Source of the DNA: Crocinitomix catalasitica ATCC 23190
GTDB lineage: Bacteria; Bacteroidota; Bacteroidia; Flavobacteriales_D; Crocinitomicaceae
DNA: 64,000 nucleotides
Direction of reading: 5' to 3'
Assembly: GCF_000621625.1 (NCBI RefSeq)
Contig: NZ_JHXV01000025.1
Location: 18,857-82,856, forward strand
The position numbers were made by a program, and so were the translations under genes. Each line of letters begins with the position of its first letter. Positions within the stretch are counted from its first letter, which is position 1. Below the pieces are notes generated by a model that saw nothing but the letters and a program-made list of their open reading frames with translations, had not been told where the DNA came from and ran no database searches. Positions 34,292-42,322 of this stretch are shown one piece after another.

Positions 34292-35875
34292 TTATTGATT
34301 CGTTTTTAATATTTTTTTATTTTCTACAATCTCATCATTCACTTTGAGTACTGCAAAGTACAATCCAGCGGACAATTCATCTACCTTAAAATCGATAACA
34401 TATTCACCTTCTGAATAATAGGTCTCATCAATTAAACTTTTAACTTTTACACCATTCACATCATACAGCATTAAAGAAACACTTCCTTGCTTCTCTAATG
34501 AAAAACTACAATACAATTTATTTATAAAAGGATTGGGATAAACGTTTAAAGTTGCCAATTGATTGTCATGACACAATGTATCATCAAGCCATTCTAACCT
34601 ATCCAATGTCCAATTTTTAAGATAATTTATTTCATCCTCATAAGTATCACCAATATAAAAATTGGGCCAAATATCTTCTCCAAGAATATCCCATCTTTCA
34701 AAATTTCTAATTTGAGATTCATTTAATAAATGTGCTAATGAGTCTACCATTCCCATTATAGATTCATCACTAAACTGATCTTGTCTTATTTCACTCCAAC
34801 GCTTACATATTTGGATTTTAAATAATCGATCTTCAAGTAATCTGCCCCACCACCAGGGTATAGGCTCACTATTCATATGCAAATCGTCTGATTTAAATCC
34901 AGCCCTATAATGGGCCATACCAAACGTCAGATTAAAATCCCAAACTGGCCCCATTTTAAGTTTACCACCGTTGCTGTCCTTATCCTTATGTAAAAAGGTA
35001 CTTAAGAAATAACCATCAATATTTTTAGAAACTTCGTTAATTATAAAAAAATCGATGAAGGAATTGACGTCAATATATTTTCGATACCCGTCTTCTAAAT
35101 CAGTAAAACTATCTGAACTTAAAGCGGCTTCAAAACTATTGATATAATCATTAATATAAACAATTTGCTCAGCACCAATAGAATCAAACTTAGGATAAAC
35201 AAATTGAAATGGAATATCTCCGACATTCGACCGAAAAATCGTATCAAAACTTCCCGTATTTTTATCTATCTTAAGGATATATCCGCCAGTTAAATCATCA
35301 CCATTTAATTCGTCAGAATTTAGACCAGAAACATCTACTCTATTTTCATCTTTCTTTATCTTCTCAATCAAAACAAAAACTCCACGGTAGGAACCGTCAA
35401 TTACCAATTCACATAACTTTGTTCGCGGAGCATAATGGCCTAACCTCCTTGAAAGTTCGTAGGAAAGCACATTTCTTATCAACGTTTTATCAGAATAAGG
35501 AGCATATAATACCCAATCATTTTCAGCAGGCAACCCCAATAAAGAAACATCCAACGCATTCCCCTGCTCATCTTGCGTTTCAAATCCGTATGATTTTTTC
35601 GGAAACGATTGCGACATTGAACCTCGAAATTCTATATTTATTTGGCCAGCATAATCGGTAAAAGGATCAGTAATATAATTTCTATCCCCCTTAAGATTAT
35701 TGATAATACCCATATCAACCACAGAACGAACTTTATCAAAAATAATTCGAGGACCAGTTTCTATTACAATGATTGGAAGGTTAGATGATGTAAATTCCAC
35801 TTGCGAAAACAAGCTTAAAGGGAACTGCAAAAAGAACACAAACAGTAGGAGAAAGTTTCTAATATTTTTTTTCAT
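34292..35875 (-). CDS. CotH kinase family protein with T9SS sorting domain
   Basis: This 527-residue secreted protein has a signal peptide (about 1-24). The CotH domain, an atypical protein-kinase fold known from spore-coat protein H, spans about 40-420. Recognisable segments include NIEFRGSMSQSFPKKSYGFE, a GVFVLIEKIKKD lysine motif, NEVSKNIDGY and GPVWDFNLTFG, which carries the metal-binding Asp. The last ~80 residues are a type A sorting domain (VYPNPFINKLYC). In Bacteroidota such secreted CotH proteins are common, but their substrates are unknown. The gene is about 165 bp from the next same-strand gene, so it may be transcribed alone. Confidence 0.9.
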   Translation of the reverse strand: MKKNIRNFLLLFVFFLQFPLSLFSQVEFTSSNLPIIVIETGPRIIFDKVRSVVDMGIINNLKGDRNYITDPFTDYAGQINIEFRGSMSQSFPKKSYGFETQDEQGNALDVSLLGLPAENDWVLYAPYSDKTLIRNVLSYELSRRLGHYAPRTKLCELVIDGSYRGVFVLIEKIKKDENRVDVSGLNSDELNGDDLTGGYILKIDKNTGSFDTIFRSNVGDIPFQFVYPKFDSIGAEQIVYINDYINSFEAALSSDSFTDLEDGYRKYIDVNSFIDFFIINEVSKNIDGYFLSTFLHKDKDSNGGKLKMGPVWDFNLTFGMAHYRAGFKSDDLHMNSEPIPWWWGRLLEDRLFKIQICKRWSEIRQDQFSDESIMGMVDSLAHLLNESQIRNFERWDILGEDIWPNFYIGDTYEDEINYLKNWTLDRLEWLDDTLCHDNQLATLNVYPNPFINKLYCSFSLEKQGSVSLMLYDVNGVKVKSLIDETYYSEGEYVIDFKVDELSAGLYFAVLKVNDEIVENKKILKTNQ

Positions 35876-35984
35876 TCACATAATAAGTTAGGCACTCAAA
35901 TGCAAACACGTAAATAAACCCCAATAGGTTAGCCGATTATATACTTTTTTTCACCTCAGAAACTATCTTATTGCCGATTTTAAT

Positions 35985-38900
35985 TTAATTCAACTGCCCA
36001 ATTTCTGCTTCAACTCGATCACGATGTAACCATATATCAACACCCAAAACAATTTTAACTGTTTTAAAATTAGTTGTCAATATCCGCATCATACTTTTCA
36101 GATCCTGGTTGTCATTTTTATCCAAGCATGGATCAACCAAAATTATCGTGCGACTTTGATGTAAAATAAAACAAGAAATTGCAATGCCGTTTTTAGATGA
36201 ATAATAAGTATTTACTGTGTCATTTTTAGATAATATATCCGCAACAATTTGATGCGCCTTTGGCAGCTCGACTGGCAAATACTCATTCTTTATGATCTCT
36301 TCAGTAAACTGTAAAAAGCTACTCAAAACTTGCACACCTTGGTTGTCTGATAATTTAAAATCTTTAGCTGTAACAGAACTGAATACAACCATTTTTTGAA
36401 TCGCTCGCGTGAACATCACATTCAATCTATTCGCACCATTAATTTGGTTAACTGGCCCAAAATTCATTCGGAAATCACCGGCAGAATTATACCCATAGCC
36501 AATAGATATTAGAATGATATCCTTTTCAATACCTTGTGCATTCTCCAAATTCTTTATCACAATTTGATCCATCGAATCAACCTTATGATTTGCTAATTGT
36601 TTTGCAATCTCTTTTTCTTGCTCTTTAGAAAATGTGATAATGCCAATAGTCCCTTTAAATGAAGCTGTAATGGCTGCGCAATACATTGCAATTCGCTCCG
36701 CCTCAATACAGTTTTTACCATCATCGAATTTACCATCTACTAAGACAAATTCGATTGGTATTTCTTCCGTTTCGGGCGGCAAACAAACCAATTCATTTTG
36801 GTAGAATTCCTGATTTGAAAAACGAATTAAATCAGGATGACTACTGCGATAATGCCATTTTAACATCGCTTGAGGAAAACTAATTTCCCCTTGGTCTAAA
36901 AGCGTTTTATTACTCAAATTCGATGTGAAAAACTGACTCGGCGGCATTTGTTTGCTATCACCCACAATAACCACTTGTTTTGCCCTATAAATTGCAGGAA
37001 TAGCATCCTCTAAAGGAATCTGACTCGACTCATCAAAGATAATAAGATCAAAAAGATCGGGGGTATTCGGCAAGTATTCCGATACAGCTAATGGATTCAT
37101 CATCCAAACAGGTTGAAGCGCCATTAGGTACTCTCCCGTTTGAGCAACCAAATCTTTAACTGGTAAATGCTGTTGCTTTTTATTGATTTCGTGTAATAAA
37201 ACCCTTTTTTGAATTTTGTAATTCTTTTTCTCTAGCTTTTCTGCTTCATTCAGTTTATGCTGAGGCGTTGCCAATAAATTTTCTTTGTATTGATAAACCG
37301 TTCTTTGCGCTTGCTTAATCGTTTCAATATTCGATTTGAAGATCCATTTATCTGCTTGTAATTCCTCTTTTAACGCAGTTGAAAGGGCCCAACCACTGAG
37401 ATCCTTAAAAGCAGACTCGAATCGCGTCTCTTTTAATAAATTCTCATAAGCAACAATATATTTTAACTCCCTTATTGGCAACGGATTATTACCAATAAAT
37501 TCTTGTAAATCATTCGGTAATTTATAGAAATGTTTGATTTCTGGTAACCAATGATTAATAGCAGGAATCATCTTTTTAATATTGGCAATCTGTTCCTGAA
37601 CATCAATGATTTTCAATTGTTTATCTCCCCTAAACACAAATCGATAAATAGCATTAAACCGATCAATTGCAGGATGAAGATTTGCCAAATCTACGATCAG
37701 TTTTTCATGATCTTCTCTGCCTAAAATCTCCAAATACTCATCCGTCGAATGATCATCGAGTTTTGCACGAATGCTAAAGATTAAATCGATCTCATTCTCT
37801 GGATCGTTGATATTGAGATTGTGTTTCAATTTGATTTTAATCTCTTCTAATTCACTCCTTAATTGCCATTCTAACTTGAGTTTTTCTAACAATAAAATTT
37901 TAGCTTCGTCACTTATGTTCGGGTCGAAATCGGTAAAAGCTGTGCGCAATTGTTCCGGATTCCTTTTTAGTAAATAAAAGATGCCTTTCCGGTTTTTATG
38001 TTTCTGTTTATTCTGAATGAGGTCTAGCAAAACAGTAATAGTAGTCTGACTCGGTTTATTTTTCCAGTCTTTATTCGCCTGTTCCGCTCGCTTCAATTGT
38101 TGCGCAGTGAGCTGATATTTTTTGGCCCAATTTTTAAAACTTTTGTAAGATTTATGGTCCTTATTCAATAAATCGAGCTGCAATTTATTTACCATATTCA
38201 AAACACTTGCAGTAATTGAAACCCTTGTCAGACTTAATATCGTATGATTTAAATTATAGGACTTTTGTACTATAATTATTTTTTCTAAAACCTCTTCCAG
38301 TTGCAATAAAAAGGATTCCAATTTTTGAATCGGTTCGTCTTCATTAAACACAGCTTTATTGAGGTTATAAAAGGGGGTTTGACTCAAAGTATTTACAGCA
38401 AAAACTGGCAATACTTTTGTTTCAAAATCTTCTAAAAAAATCGATGCATTAAACCAAGTAGAATAGTCTGGAAATTTGCCTTTTGCCTTTAAATTCTCTA
38501 GGGACAATGAGCTATCTAGAAGTAATGTGATTAGTTTGTTTAATGTGACATGCTTTGCACGTTCATTCAGCAATAAAGCCGGATAATATTGAACTAAAGG
38601 ACGATCAGCTGAAATAGCTCTATCTATCTGACTGAAAGCGTCAGCATTCTTGACAGTCTCATACGTTTTTCCCAATTGACTGTAGAATGTTTTTTTCTCA
38701 TCCTTTTCTGCGTTGAAAAAGGCTATAGATTTATCAATCCCAATTTTCTTTAGTCTTGTATGTACCACGTCAAGCGCCGCTCTTTTTTCAGAGACCAACA
38801 AGATTCGTTTCCCTGCTAATAAATGATGACCGATGATATTACTTATTGTATGTGATTTTCCTGTTCCAGGTGGACCCTGAATTACGAGGTTCTGCGTTTT

Positions 38901-39620
38901 TATTTTTACTAAGATGCTACTTTGCGAATCATCTGCAGGCGCAATTAAATCAATATGATTATCATCAGTATTTTCTTTAGTTATTTGCCCACTTAGAAGA
39001 TGCTCTATAGTTGCATTTGGTGCTTTAATTATCGCTTCATAATCGGTACCGAGAAGACTTTTTTTATAATTAAAGTTCCCGATTGCTTCTTGCTGATAAA
39101 TGGCCCAACCCTCAACATCTTCCGAAAATTGATTTTTGATTGTGATGCCTTTGTCTGAGGATTTAAAAAAATTGATCAATAATGTGGCTACTTCACCGAT
39201 ATCATTGGTCAATTCAGGCAAAATAAAATCGAAATATTGTGCAAAATAATGGCGAAGTATAGGATTGACAGCATAGACATCTTCATCGTTCTCTACCACC
39301 TTAAAATCGATTTCAATATTCCTTTTTTTTACAATTTTACAAGGTTTGTATATGAGGGGAGAGCAATAAGATTTAATTTCTTTGCTCTCCTCGTTTTCAA
39401 ATTCCCATTGCAAAAAAAGGTAAACATGCAAACTTGTCTCTAAGCCATATTCTTTCCGATAAAAGTCTGCTTTTTTCGTAAGTTTAGACAAGGTATTTCG
39501 ATCGAATTTATTGTCTTCAAGCAATGCTAATTTATCTGTATTTACATTGATAAAAGGATTCCTTCGCGAAAAATCGTAAAGTGTTTTTTGTAAATCAACT
39601 AATTCTTCTCGAATCCTCAT
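35985..39620 (-). CDS. Superfamily 1 helicase with DUF4011 N-terminus
   Basis: This 1,211-residue cytoplasmic protein begins with a DUF4011 domain (about 1-200: LVDLQKTLYDFSRRNPFINV). It contains Upf1-like superfamily 1 helicase motifs: Walker A GPPGTGKS (249-256), FDESSQIP (862-869), GDSKQMPPS, the WHYRSSHPDLI motif and NVMFTRA (1067-1073). A long helical insertion of about 500 residues separates motifs I and II. The last ~110 residues resemble the restriction-endonuclease-like domain found at the end of many relatives, but I do not see its catalytic residues. Relatives of this architecture often occur in defence-associated loci. The gene follows the HAD gene by 7 bp on the same strand. Confidence 0.88.
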   Translation of the reverse strand: MRIREELVDLQKTLYDFSRRNPFINVNTDKLALLEDNKFDRNTLSKLTKKADFYRKEYGLETSLHVYLFLQWEFENEESKEIKSYCSPLIYKPCKIVKKRNIEIDFKVVENDEDVYAVNPILRHYFAQYFDFILPELTNDIGEVATLLINFFKSSDKGITIKNQFSEDVEGWAIYQQEAIGNFNYKKSLLGTDYEAIIKAPNATIEHLLSGQITKENTDDNHIDLIAPADDSQSSILVKIKTQNLVIQGPPGTGKSHTISNIIGHHLLAGKRILLVSEKRAALDVVHTRLKKIGIDKSIAFFNAEKDEKKTFYSQLGKTYETVKNADAFSQIDRAISADRPLVQYYPALLLNERAKHVTLNKLITLLLDSSLSLENLKAKGKFPDYSTWFNASIFLEDFETKVLPVFAVNTLSQTPFYNLNKAVFNEDEPIQKLESFLLQLEEVLEKIIIVQKSYNLNHTILSLTRVSITASVLNMVNKLQLDLLNKDHKSYKSFKNWAKKYQLTAQQLKRAEQANKDWKNKPSQTTITVLLDLIQNKQKHKNRKGIFYLLKRNPEQLRTAFTDFDPNISDEAKILLLEKLKLEWQLRSELEEIKIKLKHNLNINDPENEIDLIFSIRAKLDDHSTDEYLEILGREDHEKLIVDLANLHPAIDRFNAIYRFVFRGDKQLKIIDVQEQIANIKKMIPAINHWLPEIKHFYKLPNDLQEFIGNNPLPIRELKYIVAYENLLKETRFESAFKDLSGWALSTALKEELQADKWIFKSNIETIKQAQRTVYQYKENLLATPQHKLNEAEKLEKKNYKIQKRVLLHEINKKQQHLPVKDLVAQTGEYLMALQPVWMMNPLAVSEYLPNTPDLFDLIIFDESSQIPLEDAIPAIYRAKQVVIVGDSKQMPPSQFFTSNLSNKTLLDQGEISFPQAMLKWHYRSSHPDLIRFSNQEFYQNELVCLPPETEEIPIEFVLVDGKFDDGKNCIEAERIAMYCAAITASFKGTIGIITFSKEQEKEIAKQLANHKVDSMDQIVIKNLENAQGIEKDIILISIGYGYNSAGDFRMNFGPVNQINGANRLNVMFTRAIQKMVVFSSVTAKDFKLSDNQGVQVLSSFLQFTEEIIKNEYLPVELPKAHQIVADILSKNDTVNTYYSSKNGIAISCFILHQSRTIILVDPCLDKNDNQDLKSMMRILTTNFKTVKIVLGVDIWLHRDRVEAEIGQLN

Positions 39621-39627
39621 TTTGGTA

Positions 39628-40257
39628 TTAACTTAAGTAAGAAGTTACAGCATCTTCTACCTCTTGATCAACCAAATGTATAACATTTAATCCAATCGAT
39701 TGAGCACCTTCAATATGTTGAATGCTATCATCGATAAACAATGTTTTACTTGCAGTTAAATTTTGTTCGTCCAAAATATGCTGAAAAGAATCACCGTGCG
39801 GTTTTCGTTTCCCTAAAATATGCGAATAATACGTCTGCTCAAACAGCTCCTCAAGCAAATTGATATTTTGAAAGTCTTTTTCTATTTGGTTGCGGAACGC
39901 CTCATAATGAATAGCATTGGTATTACTATACAAGAAAATCCGATATTTTTTTCCTATGGATTCTAAAAATTCAATTCGGTGATTGGGCACTTTTAAAAGC
40001 ATTTTATTCCAAGCTTCATCAATTATTTGATCAGAATAATTCTCCTTCAGTAATTCATTTAAACCTACGCGAAAAACTTCGGGTGTGATTGCACCAATTT
40101 CAAGATCATTAAAAAGTCCAACCTGTTGCGCTTGCGAATAAAGGTGTTCGAAATCTTTTTTACCTATTGATTTAAAAGCGTTTATAGTTTTATTATAGTC
40201 AAGATCTATAATTACACCACCAAGATCGAATATAATTGCTTCAAGCTTATTTTCCAT
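39628..40257 (-). CDS. HAD superfamily hydrolase
   Basis: This 209-residue HAD-like phosphatase has motif I FDLGGVIIDLD with nucleophile Asp11, the motif II LYSNTN, the motif III lysine in GKRKPHGDSF and motif IV FIDDS. A helical cap follows motif I (about 20-90). DLGGV in place of DxD is usual in the YihX/HAD-IA-like subgroup, which acts on sugar phosphates or similar small substrates. It lies 7 bp upstream of the giant helicase gene and is co-transcribed with it. Substrate unknown. Confidence 0.88.
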   Translation of the reverse strand: MENKLEAIIFDLGGVIIDLDYNKTINAFKSIGKKDFEHLYSQAQQVGLFNDLEIGAITPEVFRVGLNELLKENYSDQIIDEAWNKMLLKVPNHRIEFLESIGKKYRIFLYSNTNAIHYEAFRNQIEKDFQNINLLEELFEQTYYSHILGKRKPHGDSFQHILDEQNLTASKTLFIDDSIQHIEGAQSIGLNVIHLVDQEVEDAVTSYLS

Positions 40258-40350
40258 GTTGGAAAGGTACTTATTTTTTAAAATCTTCAGCTGAGTTAAT
40301 CAATAGACTTAATTTATTGCAGGTCTACATAAAAAAACAGGTGATTTATT

Positions 40351-40380
40351 TTGTTAACTTAAAATAATAAAATACATTTG
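40351..40380 (+). promoter_or_regulatory. Promoter driving the tRNA locus
   Basis: TTG (40351-40353) is followed after 19 bases by TACATTTG (40373-40380), an exact fit to the Bacteroidota promoter. It points into the tRNA region, so the precursor should include both partial tRNA copies before the intact tRNA at 40743. Confidence 0.7.
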
Positions 40381-40456
40381 CACCCCTGTTTTGGATAGTT
40401 ATTATTCGTACAGATAAAATTGGTAAAGCGTTTGTTTCGACAAGCGAACCAAAAAA

Positions 40457-40750
40457 GGATTTATTGTTATTGAGTACCGACTCATAATCAGAAAGTCCCT
40501 GGTTCGATCCGCCTAAGGCGGACCACAGCCTAAAGAAAGAAATTACAAGTTGATGAACTTATAATCATCGGGCCTATCCGCCTGAGGCGGACAAGTAGAA
40601 TCATCAAAGGATGAAAAGGCTAATTAAAAGGATTTATTGTGATTGGGTTCCGACTCATTATCAGAAAGTCCCTGGTTCGATCCGCCTAAGGCGGACCACA
40701 GCCTAAAGAAAGAAATTACAAGTTGATGAACTTATAATCATCGGGCCTAT
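40457..40750 (+). repeat. Two tandem partial tRNA copies (173-bp period)
   Basis: A 121-bp segment occurs at 40457-40577 and again at 40630-40750 with few changes. Each copy contains the anticodon arm and T arm of the following tRNA (GACTCATAATCAGAAAGTCC, CTGGTTCGA) but lacks its 5' half. The acceptor side is replaced by the palindrome TCCGCCTAAGGCGGA (40508-40522; 40681-40695). Each copy ends in the tRNA 5' end GGGCCTAT. In the first copy this is broken by TCCGCCTGAGGCGGA (40577-40591); in the second it leads into the intact gene. Confidence 0.85.
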
Positions 40751-40816
40751 AACTCAGCTGGTTAGAGTATCTGACTCATAATCAGAAAGTCCCTGGTTCG
40801 AGCCCAGGTGGGCCCA
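40743..40816 (+). tRNA. tRNA with anticodon CAT (Met or Ile2)
   Basis: This 74-nt cloverleaf has acceptor GGGCCTA/TGGGCCC, D arm, anticodon stem TCTGA/TCAGA with loop CTCATAA (anticodon CAT at 40777-40779), T arm CCTGG-TTCGAGC-CCAGG and discriminator A. CCA is not encoded. CAT can mean elongator tRNA-Met or the isoleucine tRNA modified by TilS; the GGGCC acceptor resembles several Bacteroidota tRNA-Ile2 genes, but I cannot decide. A terminator follows. Confidence 0.92.
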
Positions 40817-40821
40817 CAATG

Positions 40822-40858
40822 AAAAAAAGAGTGGAGCATTTCTGCTCCACTCTTTTTT
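40822..40858 (+). terminator. Terminator after the CAT tRNA
   Basis: AAAAAAAGAGTGGAGCA (40822-40838) is exactly complementary to TGCTCCACTCTTTTTT (from 40843), with a four-base loop and a long T-run. Confidence 0.9.
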
Positions 40859-40871
40859 ATTTACATTTAAT

Positions 40872-41048
40872 GGCCCCGTAGTTCAATCTCATTTGTGAGA
40901 TTTAGTTGAACTACGGCACCAAAAAATAATGGCTCCGTAGTTCAACCTCATTTGTGAGATTTAGTTGAACTACAGCACCAAAAAATAATGGCTCCGTAGT
41001 TCAACCTCATCCGTGAGATTTAGTTGAACTACAGCACCAAAAAATAAT
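40872..41048 (+). repeat. Three fold-back copies of the tRNA-Arg 5' end
   Basis: Three 59-bp units start at 40872, 40931 and 40990; the intact tRNA-Arg starts at 41049, exactly one more period on. Each unit begins with the first 15-16 bases of the tRNA (GGCTCCGTAGTTCAAC; first copy GGCCCCG). It continues with a small CTCA-TTTG-TGAG hairpin (CTCATCCGTGAG in the third copy), then TTGAACTAC, the reverse complement of the tRNA segment. Each unit ends CACCAAAAAATAAT. Every unit can form a long hairpin. Confidence 0.9.
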
Positions 41049-41122
41049 GGCTCCGTAGTTCAACTGAATAGAATATCAGATTTCGGCTCTGAGGGTTGCA
41101 GGTTTGAATCCTGCCGGGGTCA
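41049..41122 (+). tRNA. tRNA-Arg (anticodon TCG)
   Basis: This 74-nt cloverleaf has acceptor GGCTCCG/CGGGGTC, D arm GTTC/GAAT, anticodon stem TCAGA/TCTGA with loop TTTCGGC (anticodon TCG at 41083-41085), T arm GCAGG-TTTGAAT-CCTGC and discriminator A; CCA is not encoded. Its 5' flank belongs to the 59-bp array of partial copies. A terminator hairpin follows at once. Confidence 0.9.
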
Positions 41123-41126
41123 CAAG

Positions 41127-41164
41127 AACAAAAGCTTTCCGCGCAGCGGCGAGCTTTTGTTGTT
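41127..41164 (+). terminator. Terminator after tRNA-Arg
   Basis: AACAAAAGCT (41127-41136) pairs with AGCTTTTGTT (41152-41161), with an inner CCGC-GCA-GCGG stem. It lies five bases after the tRNA. Confidence 0.75.
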
Positions 41165-41520
41165 TTGAGCAAGAGTCCAAGCCCCAGCTAGCTGGGATTG
41201 AGCGAGAGCGCATAACAACAAAAGATCAAAAAAATCGCAGATTTTTAAAGCTTTTATTCGACCGGAGCCCAAAGGATCACGAGCAAAGTGAGTAATCCGT
41301 TAAAAGTCGAAAACACCTATTTTAATTCCTTCATTGGAAACAAATACAACAAGAACATCTAAACCACTTTCGTGTTCTGATTGAGATACTACGCTCCATT
41401 CTCTTCTAACCAATTCTCCGATTAGTAAATTTAATATTTATGACTTACCAATCCCCCCCTAACAAATAGCACTATAACTCGTCTATTGATAATTTCATAT
41501 TACTTTTTAATTCATATTTG
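41165..41520. other. Gene-free spacer
   Basis: No convincing gene or RNA is seen. A short palindrome CCCAGCTAGCTGGG (about 41192-41205) is present. The stretch after 41330 is AT-rich and featureless. Confidence 0.5.
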
Positions 41521-41769
41521 TTAATCCTCCCACCCACATAAAGTCCTTTCGTACTTTCCCTTGGCATCTTGTAATGTAACAATCTTAATATCATGTGTGC
41601 ATGCACTCAATCCTCTACAGTTTTTTGTAAAATGATATTTAGTAGCCGTGGTACTATAACAAATATAAACTGTGGCACCTTCAATTATCACTGGTAAAGA
41701 TTCATTAGAACTGCTACTATGGCTAATTACACTAAAGAAAAGAAGACTGGTAGATAGGATTTTTATCAT
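41521..41769 (-). CDS. Small exported cysteine-containing protein
   Basis: This 82-residue protein has a signal peptide (1-20) followed by a compact domain with the pattern VYIC...YHFTKNCRGLSACTHDI...LCGWED. The four Cys and two His residues could bind zinc. I recall similar short proteins with the CRGLSxCxH phrase across Bacteroidota, but no function is known. It stands alone, with about 550 bp of non-coding DNA upstream. Confidence 0.7.
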   Translation of the reverse strand: MIKILSTSLLFFSVISHSSSSNESLPVIIEGATVYICYSTTATKYHFTKNCRGLSACTHDIKIVTLQDAKGKYERTLCGWED

Positions 41770-42322
41770 TTGAAAGGAGTTCAGGTTTTTAATTGTGTGA
41801 ATTTAAACATTGCAAAAATTTAAACCTAACTTTTAGCACCAGAAAAACCATGTTTTTCATTTAGGAAATAACACTAATTTATTTAAAAAATGAGTCCCAT
41901 AAATTCTATTTCAAATATCAAAAACGGATTGCAAAATACTAGGTCATTTCTGTTGAAGACTCAAATAGAGGTTATGGAAATAAGAAGAGATAATAAATTT
42001 CTAACATAGCGGATTGACACCAACGGGAAACCCAACTTTGCAATTGGGAAATTTGAGTTTTTTTATTGAAGAAGTGGGTTTAAATTTGAACCAGTATTGA
42101 AAATCTTAACTTTCAACATAGATAAAGGGTGTTATTTTAAAATAACACCCTTTTTTATTAATGCTGTAAAATATAACTCATAATTTACCTAAGTAGTATT
42201 ATTTTTTCTATTTCATGCCAATTTAGAATCATGAACCATAAAATAATGTTCAATTTGTTGAAGTTAGAGTTGACTTTTTGGATTATATTAAAATTCTAAT
42301 AGTTAACTTGAACAATATTTAT
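41770..42322. other. Gene-free region with two orphan hairpins
   Basis: No gene is seen. CCCAA-N8-TTGGG (42031-42048) is followed by TTTGAGTTTTTTT, and a perfect palindrome with a T-run lies at 42124-42158. Both would terminate plus-strand transcripts, yet no plus-strand gene is present upstream. A small RNA or the remnant of a lost gene is possible. Confidence 0.45.
42124..42158 (+). terminator. Orphan terminator-like perfect palindrome
   Basis: AAAGGGTGTTATTTT (42124-42138) is the exact reverse complement of the following 15 bases (42139-42153), which end in a T-run. The nearest upstream plus-strand gene is tRNA-Arg, 1 kb away. Confidence 0.7.

Noticed and set aside
40457..40750. Integrated element scar at the CAT tRNA
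   Set aside because: Fragments lie on the 5' side of the intact tRNA and no integrase gene is present; the order does not match the usual att duplication.
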